Below, one piece after another: positions 13,297 through 23,159 of a stretch of 64,000 bases of DNA. The first letter of the stretch is position 1; each line of letters opens with the position of its first letter. The DNA comes from Moringa oleifera. Its lineage: Eukaryota; Streptophyta; Magnoliopsida; Brassicales; Moringaceae. The DNA lies in NCBI GenBank assembly GCA_021397835.1, contig JAJFZO010000609.1:7194001-7258000 (forward strand), given 5' to 3'. The translations under genes and the position numbers were made by a program. The notes beneath the pieces are model-generated. The model worked only from the letters and a program-made list of their open reading frames with translations, was not told the origin of the DNA and searched no databases.

Positions 13297-14980
13297 TAGG
13301 GTTATTTAAACCTATTTAAATAATTAAATACAAATAAAGGATATCCGAATTCAAAACCTATTACCCATATAATTAAATCAAAACAATGTTTTTTTGATCT
13401 AATTAGGGTTTCACTTATATAGATACAACATCTCTCACTTTCATCATTGGCTTTCTCTCTTGAATGTAGATTGCAATGACTTCTTTGAGTCATCCCTAAC
13501 TTGATATGCATTCATCTCTTCATCACCTCCTATGTAGATACCTTAATTCTTCAAGGTCTGTCTCCTCATTAGAGATGCAAAACTCCCGCTTGATTTCAAT
13601 ATTAATTTCTAATAGGTTGCATTATACAACAATGACATATCTATTATTATTAAGTTATGAATCATATTCACTTTTTCTTTTGCTACTACTATAACAATGG
13701 CACACCTTGAAATTTAACAAAAAACACGTAAGAAAGAGAGTTAAGAATAGCTATATAGCTTCAATATTTTTTGGTTAATATATAGCTTAATATAAGTTGA
13801 AAAGACTTGCATTTTTAGAATTGGTTGTTTTTTATTTTAAACACCCTACCTATACATTTGTATGTTCAATTAAATATGATTAAGCATCTTAAAATTTGAG
13901 TCTTTTTAAAATTCATAGAGATGAATATAAAGGATTATAATTTTTTTTCCTTTCGATGAGACAATAGTTGATATTTTTATCTTACTTCATAACTTCATAT
14001 TAATTTCTTTCAAATTGTTAAAATTATGCTTTATTTTTAGTGTAAAAGATCCTTTCACCAACATTAGAGATACACTTTTTTTAAATATGAAAAAACACGT
14101 TTCAATAGTGACTAAATAGGACTTAAATGTCAACAATTTATTCAATAGTTATAGTGGTCAACTTGTTGATTTAATTTTTTTTTTTTTATGTAAAATGTCT
14201 AAACAAATGAATTGCTGAGAATTCAACAATTCGAGAGCAATTCTGATGCATCAATTACCTCTAGCATTTATCACTGCTTTTGCCTTCATTTTAATATATT
14301 TGGATAGAACTATTGAGGATGAAAATGATTGAGCAACTATTTTTGTAAGGAAGCTAAAAGTCAATTATAAAAATGTCTACAACCATTTGGAAAAATATTA
14401 AGACATAAACAAAATGTCTGAACATTACAATTTGTGAACTTCATTTTTCATTAGGAAAAATATAGAAAAAAATTTGCAAGTGCAATGCATGAAAATCTTC
14501 TCTCAGTAGATCATATAAGATTTAAGGGGTTTATTTCTATTTGCAACCTTTTTTTTAAGTAACAATTCAAAAAAGATATTATGAATATTTATGATATAGA
14601 ATTTAAAAAGTTATACAAAAAATTGGAGAAGTTCAAGAGCTGAATAGCTATCACTACTAATACATGAACATCAAGTCAAAAGAAAGGCTAATGTCTATCA
14701 TAGTGCACTAAAGGGTTTTAATATAAAGTAAAGGTATATAAAATTTTTTTATTCATATTTAATGTAATTATACATATAGTTATTATCACAATTTGTTTGT
14801 GTGCCAACTTTATATCAAAAAAGAACTATAAAGCATTTGAAATGATTTAGTAAAGTGTAATATTGAGACAAGATTTCTATAATTACGCTTAATCATTGTT
14901 TTAATGTAGGTATGATTTCTACTCGGAAAAGTTATTTGGTGATCTTTTATATGATGGGGAGATTTTGCTATGAGTGTTAT

Positions 14981-15007
<27 letters not shown>
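14981..15007. repeat. (TA)n microsatellite
   Basis: Uninterrupted TA dinucleotide run of 27 bases inside the hAT element. Confidence 0.9.
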
Positions 15008-15011
<4 letters not shown>

Positions 15012-15395
15012 TCCCAATATGAGTTGTCTATTATTGGTGATGCACTGTTGAGAATTAAAGTTGTAATCACTTACTCCTCAAAAAATGAAAAAAATCTAAA
15101 AAAATGATGAAGTTTTATGTACTTTATTTGATTAAAACTCATTGAAACTTAATGTTTTTATGCTTGTTAAGGATGTCTTTTCTAGATTGTTAAAAAATAA
15201 TATTACTTTAATGTATTGATTTGGTTATGATACAAAAGTCGTTTAATAACATTTTTATACTGAAGTTTTTTAAAAAGAAAGTTTTATCTTAAATTATGTT
15301 TTTGTTTTCATTTCTCAACTAAGAATCTTGGGTAGATTAAATAAGTTATGATGATGAGATTACTAGAGAAATGTTTAAAAAAATATTTGACTTTA

Positions 15396-15660
15396 AGATT
15401 TGAAATTTTATGCATGTAGTTTTGGACCCTAGATATAAATTTGGTTGAATTTATTATTATTATTTTATATATAATAATAATACACCTAAGTAAAAGAAAA
15501 AAAATTTGTATCATTGATGAGCATAAATTTAGTTAATCCAGTTTTAACTCATTTGATATCAAGTTTCTCAAAAGTAACTTTAACTGGATTGCTTTTCTTA
15601 ATAGTAAAATGACGATCGAATTGGATTATTATCTTGATGAGCTAGTTTTATTACAAGAGT
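15396..15660 (+). pseudogene. hAT transposase C-terminal remnant
   Basis: Plus strand reads VVLDPRYKFG at about 15417-15447, matching the LDPRYK motif of plant BED-finger hAT transposases, and SKMTIELDYYLDE with LVLLQE at about 15603-15659, similar to the ELDRYLEE segment that precedes the dimerisation domain. An internal AT-rich stretch and stops break the frame. No intact BED finger or DDE residues were identified upstream. Confidence 0.5.
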
Positions 15661-16689
15661 AACAAATAGGATTAAGTATCCAACATTTAACTAAAGATAG
15701 CTAATGTTTATTGTTGCATTTTATGATTTAATACTAGTTTGTTATTTCATCATAACATACAAGCTTCATCCAAATGCTTTAGAAGCATTAATGTATTCAC
15801 ATAATTGATGGGCAAATGTTAAAGGTTAATTTTAATTATGTTAACTAAGTTTTATCAAATATTTATTATTAAAGTTTCAGGTTTTCTTCGATTTCTAGTT
15901 ATTTATATATAGAAGAAAATATGAAAGACCTTGTTAAATTGTATTGATTTGTTAAATGTTTAATTTGAATTTGATTATCTCGAATTATCATAAATTATAA
16001 TATTTTTTTATTTTATTAGTAAAAGATTATATGATTCAACAAATTCGAGTAGTATACAGGTAACCAATCATAAAATACTTTAAGATGAGTTCAGATATTA
16101 AAAATAAATTTTAAATTATTCGAGTCTGCAAATTTAATTAAATTTAAGTTCAAAATTCTTTAAATAAGTGAGTACCCAACCCATTATCATCCCTAGTGTA
16201 GGCTAATAATAATCTTGTCTCATATATTTTGTGGTCCAAAAAGTTTTAATGTAAGTCTTGCAGATTCCGTCAAGAACTTTTTCCATAACATATATTTGTT
16301 TTGAAGAACCTATATATTTTATGTGCCAAACAGTGAACTCCAATGTAAGTCTCCTAGATTCTTTCATAAACTTTTGCTATAACATATTTTTGTCTTGGAA
16401 AACCTGCACATCTTAAGTATGGAAGTATATATGATATTTGATAAAATTATCTCCTATGAAAGAAAACATGGTCACTCTTTTTTTTAATTTGTTTTGCTTC
16501 CTTATGATCTTCTTAGAGAACTTTTCTAAATAGGTACCTGATAAAAGAGGTGGTATACTCATTTGATGTTATTATAGGAAATGCATGTACTTGCAATATT
16601 TCAAAAAATGTATTGCTAGAATGATGACATTTTAAAGCTGCCATTTTGGACAAGACATCTTTTGAGAATTTTTCCCTTATTAAACTAGA

Positions 16690-17030
16690 ATGATTTGTCT
16701 TTTTTAGAAATAGCTCAGTAATTTCTTAGTCTTTTATAAATATTTTGCCATCTAAGGTTCTCAAACTTCATATTTTTCCATCAATTAGTTGGCCACAAGC
16801 TGTGAGTCACCATATATTTGCAATTTTGAGACTTGAACTTCTTATGCAACTTTAAATCCTATCAATATAAAGCTTCATATTTTATCTCATTATTTGATAA
16901 GGAAAAACCCAAAGTGATTGCATATCTAAACTCTACTTGGTTTAGACCATATAAAACTGTCCTACTACCGCTTACTCTTTGAGTAACTACTCTACTAACC
17001 CATAACTGCCAAGGCTATTCCTCTTGCTTT
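16690..17030 (-). pseudogene. Second (Tat-type) RNase H domain, decayed
   Basis: The minus strand gives FRYAITLGFSLSNNEIKYEAL, stop, DLKLHKKF, then KYMVTHSLWPTN in shifted frame, corresponding to the EYALRFGF..SNNEAEYEAL..HSDSQLVVNQ pattern of the extra RNase H in Tat elements. The SNNE glutamate remains; the aspartate of HSDSQ is lost in this reading. Several stops are present. Confidence 0.6.
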
Positions 17031-17099
17031 TTCATCATTTATGCTTTGCCTTTCTTAGAATCTCTATGTAATTCTTCTTTTGGGTGATTTCTTTTTGGA

Positions 17100-18248
17100 G
17101 CTTCTGAAATTTTGAGAATTGTACATTCCACAATGAAATCAATCTGCATTTAGCTTTAAGGGTTGTTCGAGGTTGTTATTGGAGTTTAAATTCATTGAGT
17201 TTAATTGTCCATTTCACTATCCTTCTAAAGGTTTTCGGTTTGTGAACAATTTTTTTGAAAGGTTCATTGGTGATTACTATGATGCTATGTGCCTAAAAGT
17301 AATGGCAAAGCTTTCTAATAGCAATTATCAACGCATAAGCAACCTTTTCAATCCTTAAATAACGGGTTTCATCAGCATGCAAGATTTCATTGACATAGTA
17401 TATAAGCTTTTAACTTCCATCATCCATTCTAAGAAGTACTGCATTGAAAACTTTGGGTGATACTGTAAGATACATATAAAGGACTTCATTTTCCTTAGGT
17501 CGTGACATGGGTTGGGGGCATTGTAAAAAATCCTTCAAACTTTGAAATGCTTCTCGGCATTGGGGAGTCCACTAGAATTACTTTACATTTCTCAAAGTCT
17601 TGAAAAATGATAGGCACTTTTCTACTTACTTACAAACAAATCCGTTGAGTGCTGTAATTTTTCATTGAGACTTTGAACTTCCTTGACATGTTTCAGGGGC
17701 TTAATCTATACTATAGCTTCAATCTTTTCTAAATTAACTTTAATACCCTTCTAAATTATCATCAAGCTTAGGAATTTTTCTAATAAAATACTAAAAGCAC
17801 AATTTGCAAGATTGAACTTCATTTTGAAATTTTTTGAGTACTTCAAAGGTTTTTTTCTAGATCTCAATTGCATCTTCTCTCTTATGACTCTTTACAATCA
17901 TATTATCTATGTGTGCTTTAATATTTCGCCCTATTTGTAAATCAAAGATCTTGTTAACTAACCTTTGATGAGTAGCTTTAGCATTCTTGAGACTAAACAA
18001 CATAGCTTTATAATAGTAGATTTCAAACTCAATAATGAAGGCAATCCTTTCTTCATCTTTAGGACTCATTAAAATTTGATTGTACTTAGAAAATGCATCC
18101 ACAAAACTACGTAGTTTGTATCCAATGATACTATCAACAAGCTAGTCAATATGAGGCAAAAATAAGCAATCTTTTATCTTGTTTAGATCAATAAAATCTA
18201 TAAACATGCTTTCATTATCCATTATGCTTTTAAACAAGCACCACATTT
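17100..18248 (-). pseudogene. Reverse transcriptase and RNase H of the Tat element, decayed
   Basis: Minus-strand segments in order: NVVLV and KHNG (18246-18219), MFIDFIDLNKIKDC, LFLPHID, DAFSKYNQILMSPKDEE (from 18102), AFIIEFEIYYYKAM, LKNAKATHQRLVNKIF, QIGRNIKAHIDNMIVKS, then ETRYLRIEKVAYALIIAI, CHYF and PRTTLKAKC. The polymerase signature, normally YVDDM in this family, reads HIDNM. The reading frame is open from 18102 to 17857, with stops and frameshifts elsewhere. The N-terminal third of RT is missing. Confidence 0.8.
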
Positions 18249-18261
18249 TTATAGCCATTTT

Positions 18262-19250
18262 CTATTCTAACTCCTTGACTTCGAAGATGACTTTAGTAAA
18301 TCTTCTCATATAGTCTCTCAATGATTCTCTTTGAGTTTTGCTTAATCTGAAATAGATATAAGGAGTCTTTTTTCTTCATCATATTGCTAAAAATCTCACT
18401 ATAAATATTCAGAACTACTCATAGTTTTGGGCTTCAAAGACAAAGAACCTACATGTGCCATCTTAATTAGAGTGATAGGGAATAACTTGCATATTTGTGC
18501 ATTAGTGAGTCTTTGAATAGACATTATAGTGTTGAACCTCTGTTGATCATTTGTAGGGTCTAAAGTTTCATCATAGGAATTGATTCAGGATATTTTGCAT
18601 TTATAAGGCATTGGAGCTTGATGTATATCTTTAATGAATGATGATTTTACTTGTACTCATCTAACATTTGATGGTGTTTGAATCATGACATAATATCTAT
18701 TTTTTGATTGAGAAATTGGACTTGTTTTTTAGCTAACTCTTCATACTCTGCTTATTTGGAGGTATTTTGTCACTTATTCTAGCTGTTTTTTCCTTCCTTT
18801 TAGCAAATTAGATCTACTCAGTGGCATGAGTTTTTCTTGCTTGTTCTCCTCGGTCATGATATGAGTTCTCAAGATTCACTTCTCCAATGCTTTCTTAGAG
18901 ATTTACTAGTTAGGGTGATTGGAATGGATTCCCAATAGACATATGATGATTTATGAATACATGGAGCGTGGGAAACAATTGATCTATTTTCTATTCTAAT
19001 GAAGCAGGGGATTTTTGTGGTTTGTTTGGGGTTGGTTCAGCTAGTGGTTATGCTAGACTATTAATGGGTAAAGATACGGGTATAAGATGAAGCTGTTGAA
19101 TAAGTATCACTGATCTTACGATCTGATGTGGTCGTGAAGGTAAAGCTAACATTAGAATAGTGAAGGTGATAAGAGGATTTGAGGTTGTATAAATAGGAAA
19201 GGAAGGTATACTCACTAATGATGAAAGGAGTGATGATATAACCATCATTA
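18262..19250 (-). pseudogene. Gag of the Tat element, decayed and truncated at its 3' end
   Basis: Minus-strand segments SFIKDIHQAPMPYKCKI, INSYDETLDPTNDQQRFNTI, MSIQRLTNAQICKLFPITLI and RESLRDYMRRFTKVIFEVKE (18330-18265) match the Tat-type gag pattern (retrotransposon gag family). The first ATG is near 19248, about 70 bp inside the right LTR. No zinc knuckle or protease follows; RT begins within about 15 bp, so an internal deletion removed the end of gag, the protease and the start of RT. Confidence 0.7.
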
Positions 19251-19321
19251 GAGGTATTGTAGTGGAATTTGATGTAGTTAAATGGATGATTTCATCTTAA
19301 TTTAAAGAGAGAAAAGAAAAA

Positions 19322-20511
19322 TGACCAAAATTGTGTGCTAGTGATAGAAAAATAGAGCTTTAATTAAAGGTGTTCAAAAAAATCAATAAACCATGAAAAT
19401 CGATCAAACCAAACCACATGGTTTTTCAAATTAACGATTTGAAACAGTTTGGAAAAATAGAAACTGCATTAATGCGGTTTAGTTTCTTAAAAAACATAAA
19501 CGGTTTGGTTTTAAACTAATTTTTTTCCATCACTTTTTGAAAGCCCAAGCCAAAACTTAAACAATTTTTATTCAAAGTCTCTTTTTAAAAACTTTGACAA
19601 ACTTTAAACTTTTAAGTTAGTATTTTGATTAGTTTGTACAAGTTCTAATTTTGAACTTTCTAAGTTAGTTTTTTTATTTATTTGTATAACCTTTGATAGA
19701 CTTTGAACTTTGAAATTGATTATGATTAATATTTAATTTTTTTAATTTATAATAAGTTAATATTACTTAATAATTTGTATTTACTTTTAAAAGTACATTG
19801 ATAAACCAAACCGCACCAAATTTTATCCCATTTCATAGTGCGATTTGGTTTAATTTATATTATTTAGATCAAATCGTATGGTTAGAGCTAATTGTCAAAC
19901 CACATCAACGGTTTGGTTTGCTTATAAACCAACCAAACCTCACCATGAACACCCTTAGCTTTAATGTAACTCTTTTTTTTTTCTTAATGAGTTAAAATTC
20001 AAATTGATTTCATGCAAAACTTAAAAAGAGATGAGCGTAGGATTGTCCTCTCAGATCACTCTGATATGCTTAATCAGTAACGAAATTGGTAACAAGATGT
20101 TATGAAAATAAAAAATAGCTTAATTATTCAAAAGAGGTACATGATATTTATACTTAAAAAAGGTGCACACCTATCTTTTCTAAGTCTTTATATCCATGAT
20201 TTATGACTGAAAAACTATAAAGAAATTATCCTCGTTGATGAGGTGGCAAGAAATCTGTTACAATTGATTTTCAAAAGTTTCAAATTAGATATCCTTAGTG
20301 TTAAGAGATTCAAGACGAAGTTTGTGGGTTGTCACTTACATATGTTATTTTGATTCCTTAAGCTGATTAAGCTTTTATGATATTCTGGGTTATATTTCCA
20401 AGTGTGCGTTGTGAAGCTTGGGTTTATGTTACATTAAGACTGCTTCTTGGTTAAATTGTGATTATGTGAATTTTTTTTTTTGAGCTCATTATCTAAGTTC
20501 AAATATTGATG
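19322..20511 (-). repeat. Right LTR (5' LTR in the minus-strand reading), interrupted by a MITE
   Basis: Begins tgaccaaaattg and ends aaatattgatg. After removing the 593-bp MITE and one 8-bp target copy it is about 589 bp, matching the 582-bp left LTR. Blocks aaacttaaaaagagatgagc, gattttcaaaagttt, and gattccttaagctgattaag pair with the left copy. Confidence 0.75.
19365..19957. mobile_element. hAT-type MITE with 8-bp target duplication
   Basis: 593 bp bounded by terminal inverted repeats taaaggtgttca (19365-19376) and tgaacaccctta (19946-19957), 11 of 12 complementary. The flanking gctttaat occurs at 19357-19364 and 19958-19965, an exact 8-bp target duplication as hAT transposases make. Interior is AT-rich with repeated, partly palindromic aaaccaaacc/ggtttggttt blocks and no transposase. 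It sits inside the right LTR, so it is younger than that LTR. Confidence 0.88.
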
Positions 20512-22139
20512 TAATACTTTAGATGATTTTTAAAGTTTTGACAGTATTAAATTTAAATATATGTATATATATATTAATATTTTAAAATTTTTTAAAATAT
20601 TAATTTAAATTTTTTATATATGTAAAAAATTAAAATTATTATGAAAAAATAAAAGTTTAAGTAACTTAAATTAAATTAATATTTTATACGTAAATTTAAT
20701 CTTAAAAAAACTATAAAATTTTAATTATAAAACGCAAATAATACAATATTTATTTTGATACTTTAAAAATAATAAAATAACTAGAATAAATAATATAACA
20801 TTATTTGTGAAAATAAACTAGACAAATAATAAAATGATAATAATATAAGGATATACCATCTCGTAAAATTTCCATAATTACATTTAGACAATTTTATTTG
20901 TTTATCATATCACAGAAAATGACTAAAATAGCTTATTAAGAAATGTTAAATGTATAAAATATTAGAAATTCGGCTTCTTAAATGTTTCATGATTCAAATA
21001 ACCAAAAGTAACAATTTGCATCATTTCTCTGTATTAACAATCAGAATCCAGATTTTGTATTTTTAGTTTTTAATAACATATACCTTTTTCCTTAAATATA
21101 TTAAAAATATTTTAAAATTTACATAAATTTAATTTAAATATGATTGTTTTAATTATTTAATTATATATTTAAATTATTATTTTAAATTAATTTAAATCTT
21201 ATAAAAAATTAAAAATACTTAATACAACTAATTTTGATTTGAGATTTTACATGCACATAAAGAAATACATAATTTATCACCATAAAAAAATTTTAAAATT
21301 TAAAATGTTTAAATGAATATTTTAATTTTATATTATTAAAATTTTTTAAAAATAAAAATAATAAATTAAAATTATTTACATTTAAAATTTTAAAATAAAT
21401 TATAGAAATTATTTAAATCATTTTTAATTATTTTAATAATAGAAATATTATTAATTTTTTATAATCATTTAATTTAAAATAAAAATCAAAGCAGATTAAA
21501 AGTTAGATATATAATTAAAAAATAAATTAATAAAATTAAAATTAAATTAATGTACATATTATTTTACATGATTGGGTTCTCTCTACTCAAATTTTAAATT
21601 TTAAAATATTTTCAAACAAATTTTTGTTTATTTATTTTATTTAAATTAGATTTTGGTAAAAATAATTGTAAGAAATTAATGATATTTTTATTATTAAAAT
21701 ATCTAAAAAAATTATTCAAATAGATTTTATATCTTATTTCGATTTTATCTCTTAAATTGAAATAATTTTTATTAATAAATTATTATTTATAATTTTTTAA
21801 TTTTAATAGTATAACTTTTAAAAAATATATTAAAAATTTAAATTTTTTAATGTATCTAAAATGTGTTTTACATTTATATAAAATTTCAAATCAAAATTTA
21901 TCTCTAATTTAAATATTTTTAATTTTGATTTTATAAAATTTAATTAAATTTAAATTAATAAATTATAATTTATTTAAAGATGGTTTAAAAATAAAATTTT
22001 GATTAGAGCAAAAATTAAGGTTTTCAAGAAAATTTATCTTTAAAATTAAATAAAAATATTACTCAAAATATTTTTAATACCTATTTTTCTTTAATTTGCT
22101 TGAAAAAAATGAGTCACTGGGGAGCCAAAATTTAAGAGT
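20512..22139. other. Very AT-rich intergenic DNA
   Basis: About 1.6 kb composed largely of aaatttt, ttaaaat and attataa strings, with no open frame of note and no repeat I can define. It separates the retroelement from the HEM4-like gene; a matrix-attachment role is possible but not shown. Confidence 0.5.
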
Positions 22140-22218
22140 TTGAAACTTTCTGCTTGGCTTATTTCCCTTTTCCTTCATAGAGGACATAATACAAGCAGGT
22201 TCTGTTCAACCCAAGCAA

Positions 22219-22233
22219 ATGATTCGGCAATGA
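22219..22233 (+). promoter_or_regulatory. Four-codon upstream ORF overlapping the HEM4-like start
   Basis: ATG ATT CGG CAA TGA, whose stop overlaps the main ATG at 22230 as ATGA. If the 5' UTR includes it, it could reduce or couple translation of the main frame. The transcript start is unknown, so the effect is inference. Confidence 0.35.
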
Positions 22234-23159
22234 TGGTAATGGCCGCGTTAAGCGACTTCATCATGCACAGCGGCGTTATCTCCTCTCCACTCTCCACTAC
22301 GAACGCCATCGTCGTCAAGCCCACTGTGGCCTTCACTACTCCACCAAACTACGCTACCAGGTTGTCTCACCTTCTTACCCTCAAGGGCCATAACCCTCTC
22401 TGGTGCCCCACCATCGTCACCGAAACCACCCCGCGGACTCTCTCCTTCCTCAAACTCCAGCTTTCTCCTCACTTCGTCTCGCTCCTCTCCGCCATCGCCT
22501 TCCCTTCTCGCACCGCAATCACTGCTTTTTCGACCGCCATAGCTACCCTCGAGAAACCTCTCTTGTCCCCACATGGGAAGACTTTCATTCTTGCCGCTCT
22601 GGGCAGAGATGCTGAGTTAATAGACCAAGCTTTCATGTCTCAATTATGTTCAAACGTTAACAAAATTGAGTTGATAGTTCCTAAGACTGCAACCCCAAGC
22701 GGCTTGGTCCAGTCGCTCGGGCCAGGATTTGGTCGCAGGGTGCTGTGCCCAGTCCCATTGGTGGTGGGTCTGGAGGAGCCTCCCGTGGTGCCGAATTTTC
22801 TTCGGGACCTGGAGATTGCTGGGTGGGTTCCCATCAGAGTTGATGCATACGAGACGCGCTGGATGGGACCCAGAAGTGCGGAAGAAATGGTGAAGATGGT
22901 CGAGGTGGGTGGTGTCGATGCGCTTGTGTTCACGAGCACAGGGGAGGTGGAAGGACTGTTGAAGAGCTTGAGGGAGTTGGGTTGGGATTGGCCGACGTTG
23001 AGGAGAAAGTCGCCGCGTTTGGTGGTGGCGGCACATGGCCCTGTCACGGCAGCAGGGGCACAGAGATTGGGCGTTGATGTTGATGTGGTAAGTACCAAGT
23101 TTAGTAGCTTCCAGGGTGTTGTTGATACTCTGGATTCAAGATTGCGACCCTTGGGGTAA
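22230..23159 (+). CDS. HEM4-domain protein, uroporphyrinogen-III synthase-like
   Basis: Single open frame of 309 codons from ATG 22230 to TAA 23159. Uroporphyrinogen-III synthase cyclises hydroxymethylbilane in plastid tetrapyrrole synthesis (family knowledge). The pattern of two alternating Rossmann-like halves fits HEM4: KPTVAFTTPPNYATRLSHLL at the start, FPSRTAITAFSTAI in the usual T/SxxA position, LAALGRDAELI, IPVKVDAYET-like VPIRVDAYETRWMGP, DALVFTSTGEVEGLL, and VVAAHGPVTAAGAQRLGVDV near the end. About 36 residues precede the domain, S/T-rich at 15-25, and could be a short plastid signal. The frame is open back to 22140 without ATG. It differs clearly from the canonical plant HEMD as I recall it, so it may be a paralogue with another role. 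GC-rich relative to surroundings; no intron seen. Convergent with the receptor kinase gene downstream. Confidence 0.75.
   Translation: MMVMAALSDFIMHSGVISSPLSTTNAIVVKPTVAFTTPPNYATRLSHLLTLKGHNPLWCPTIVTETTPRTLSFLKLQLSPHFVSLLSAIAFPSRTAITAFSTAIATLEKPLLSPHGKTFILAALGRDAELIDQAFMSQLCSNVNKIELIVPKTATPSGLVQSLGPGFGRRVLCPVPLVVGLEEPPVVPNFLRDLEIAGWVPIRVDAYETRWMGPRSAEEMVKMVEVGGVDALVFTSTGEVEGLLKSLRELGWDWPTLRRKSPRLVVAAHGPVTAAGAQRLGVDVDVVSTKFSSFQGVVDTLDSRLRPLG

Larger units (their letters stand above)
10450..13345. repeat. Direct tandem duplication, period about 1455 bp
   Basis: Copy 1 is about 10450-11893, copy 2 about 11894-13345. Landmark acggggcttttggcttg is at 10788 and 12243; gatatccgaat is at 11884 and 13340. 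From 10760 to 11893 the copies are nearly identical. The first 280 bp of copy 2 differ from copy 1 by many scattered small indels, and the inserted bases resemble sequence just downstream of copy 2 (13345-13640). The duplicated block carries integrase and the first 45 or so bp of the hAT element. Confidence 0.85.
13297..16195 (+). mobile_element. Decayed hAT-superfamily transposon nested in the Tat element
   Basis: Ends are ctaggg at the left (13296) and its complement ccctag at the right (16196), with subterminal AT-rich sequence containing ggatatccgaattcaaaacc on the left and gagtacccaacccattatc on the right, a style seen in plant hAT elements. It splits the Tat pol between its second RNase H and integrase. 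The 8-bp flanks (ttcaagct and tgtaggct) match at 5 of 8, so a target duplication is possible but not proven. A hAT transposase remnant lies inside on the plus strand. Confidence 0.55.
7236..20511 (-). mobile_element. Decayed Ty3/Gypsy retrotransposon, Tat lineage, with nested insertions
   Basis: Two direct, diverged repeats bound the element: 7236-7817 and 19322-20511, the latter interrupted by a MITE. Between them, on the minus strand and in the expected order, are gag (19250-18262), reverse transcriptase and RNase H (18248-17100), a second RNase H (about 17030-16690) and integrase (13296-12555 and again 11850-11100). A second RNase H domain between the first RNase H and integrase is typical of the Tat/Ogre lineage (established knowledge). 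All domains carry stops and frameshifts. The protease and the 5' part of RT are missing. I see no convincing primer binding site, polypurine tract or matching 5-bp target duplication (gaaaa on the left, taata on the right). Confidence 0.75.

Noticed and set aside
19305..19321. Purine-rich stretch as a polypurine tract, implying a plus-strand LTR element
   Set aside because: gag, RT, RNase H and integrase are all minus-strand in the correct order from the right LTR, and a similar purine run also flanks the left LTR on its outer side.
22140..22229. Extension of the HEM4-like frame to 22140
   Set aside because: It begins with TTG and contains no ATG before 22230; a spliced 5' exon cannot be excluded but is not supported.
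22248..22574. Long minus-strand open frames over the HEM4-like gene (also 22640-23227 and 22650-23036)
   Set aside because: They are antisense shadows of a GC-rich coding frame; their products are of low complexity and match no family.
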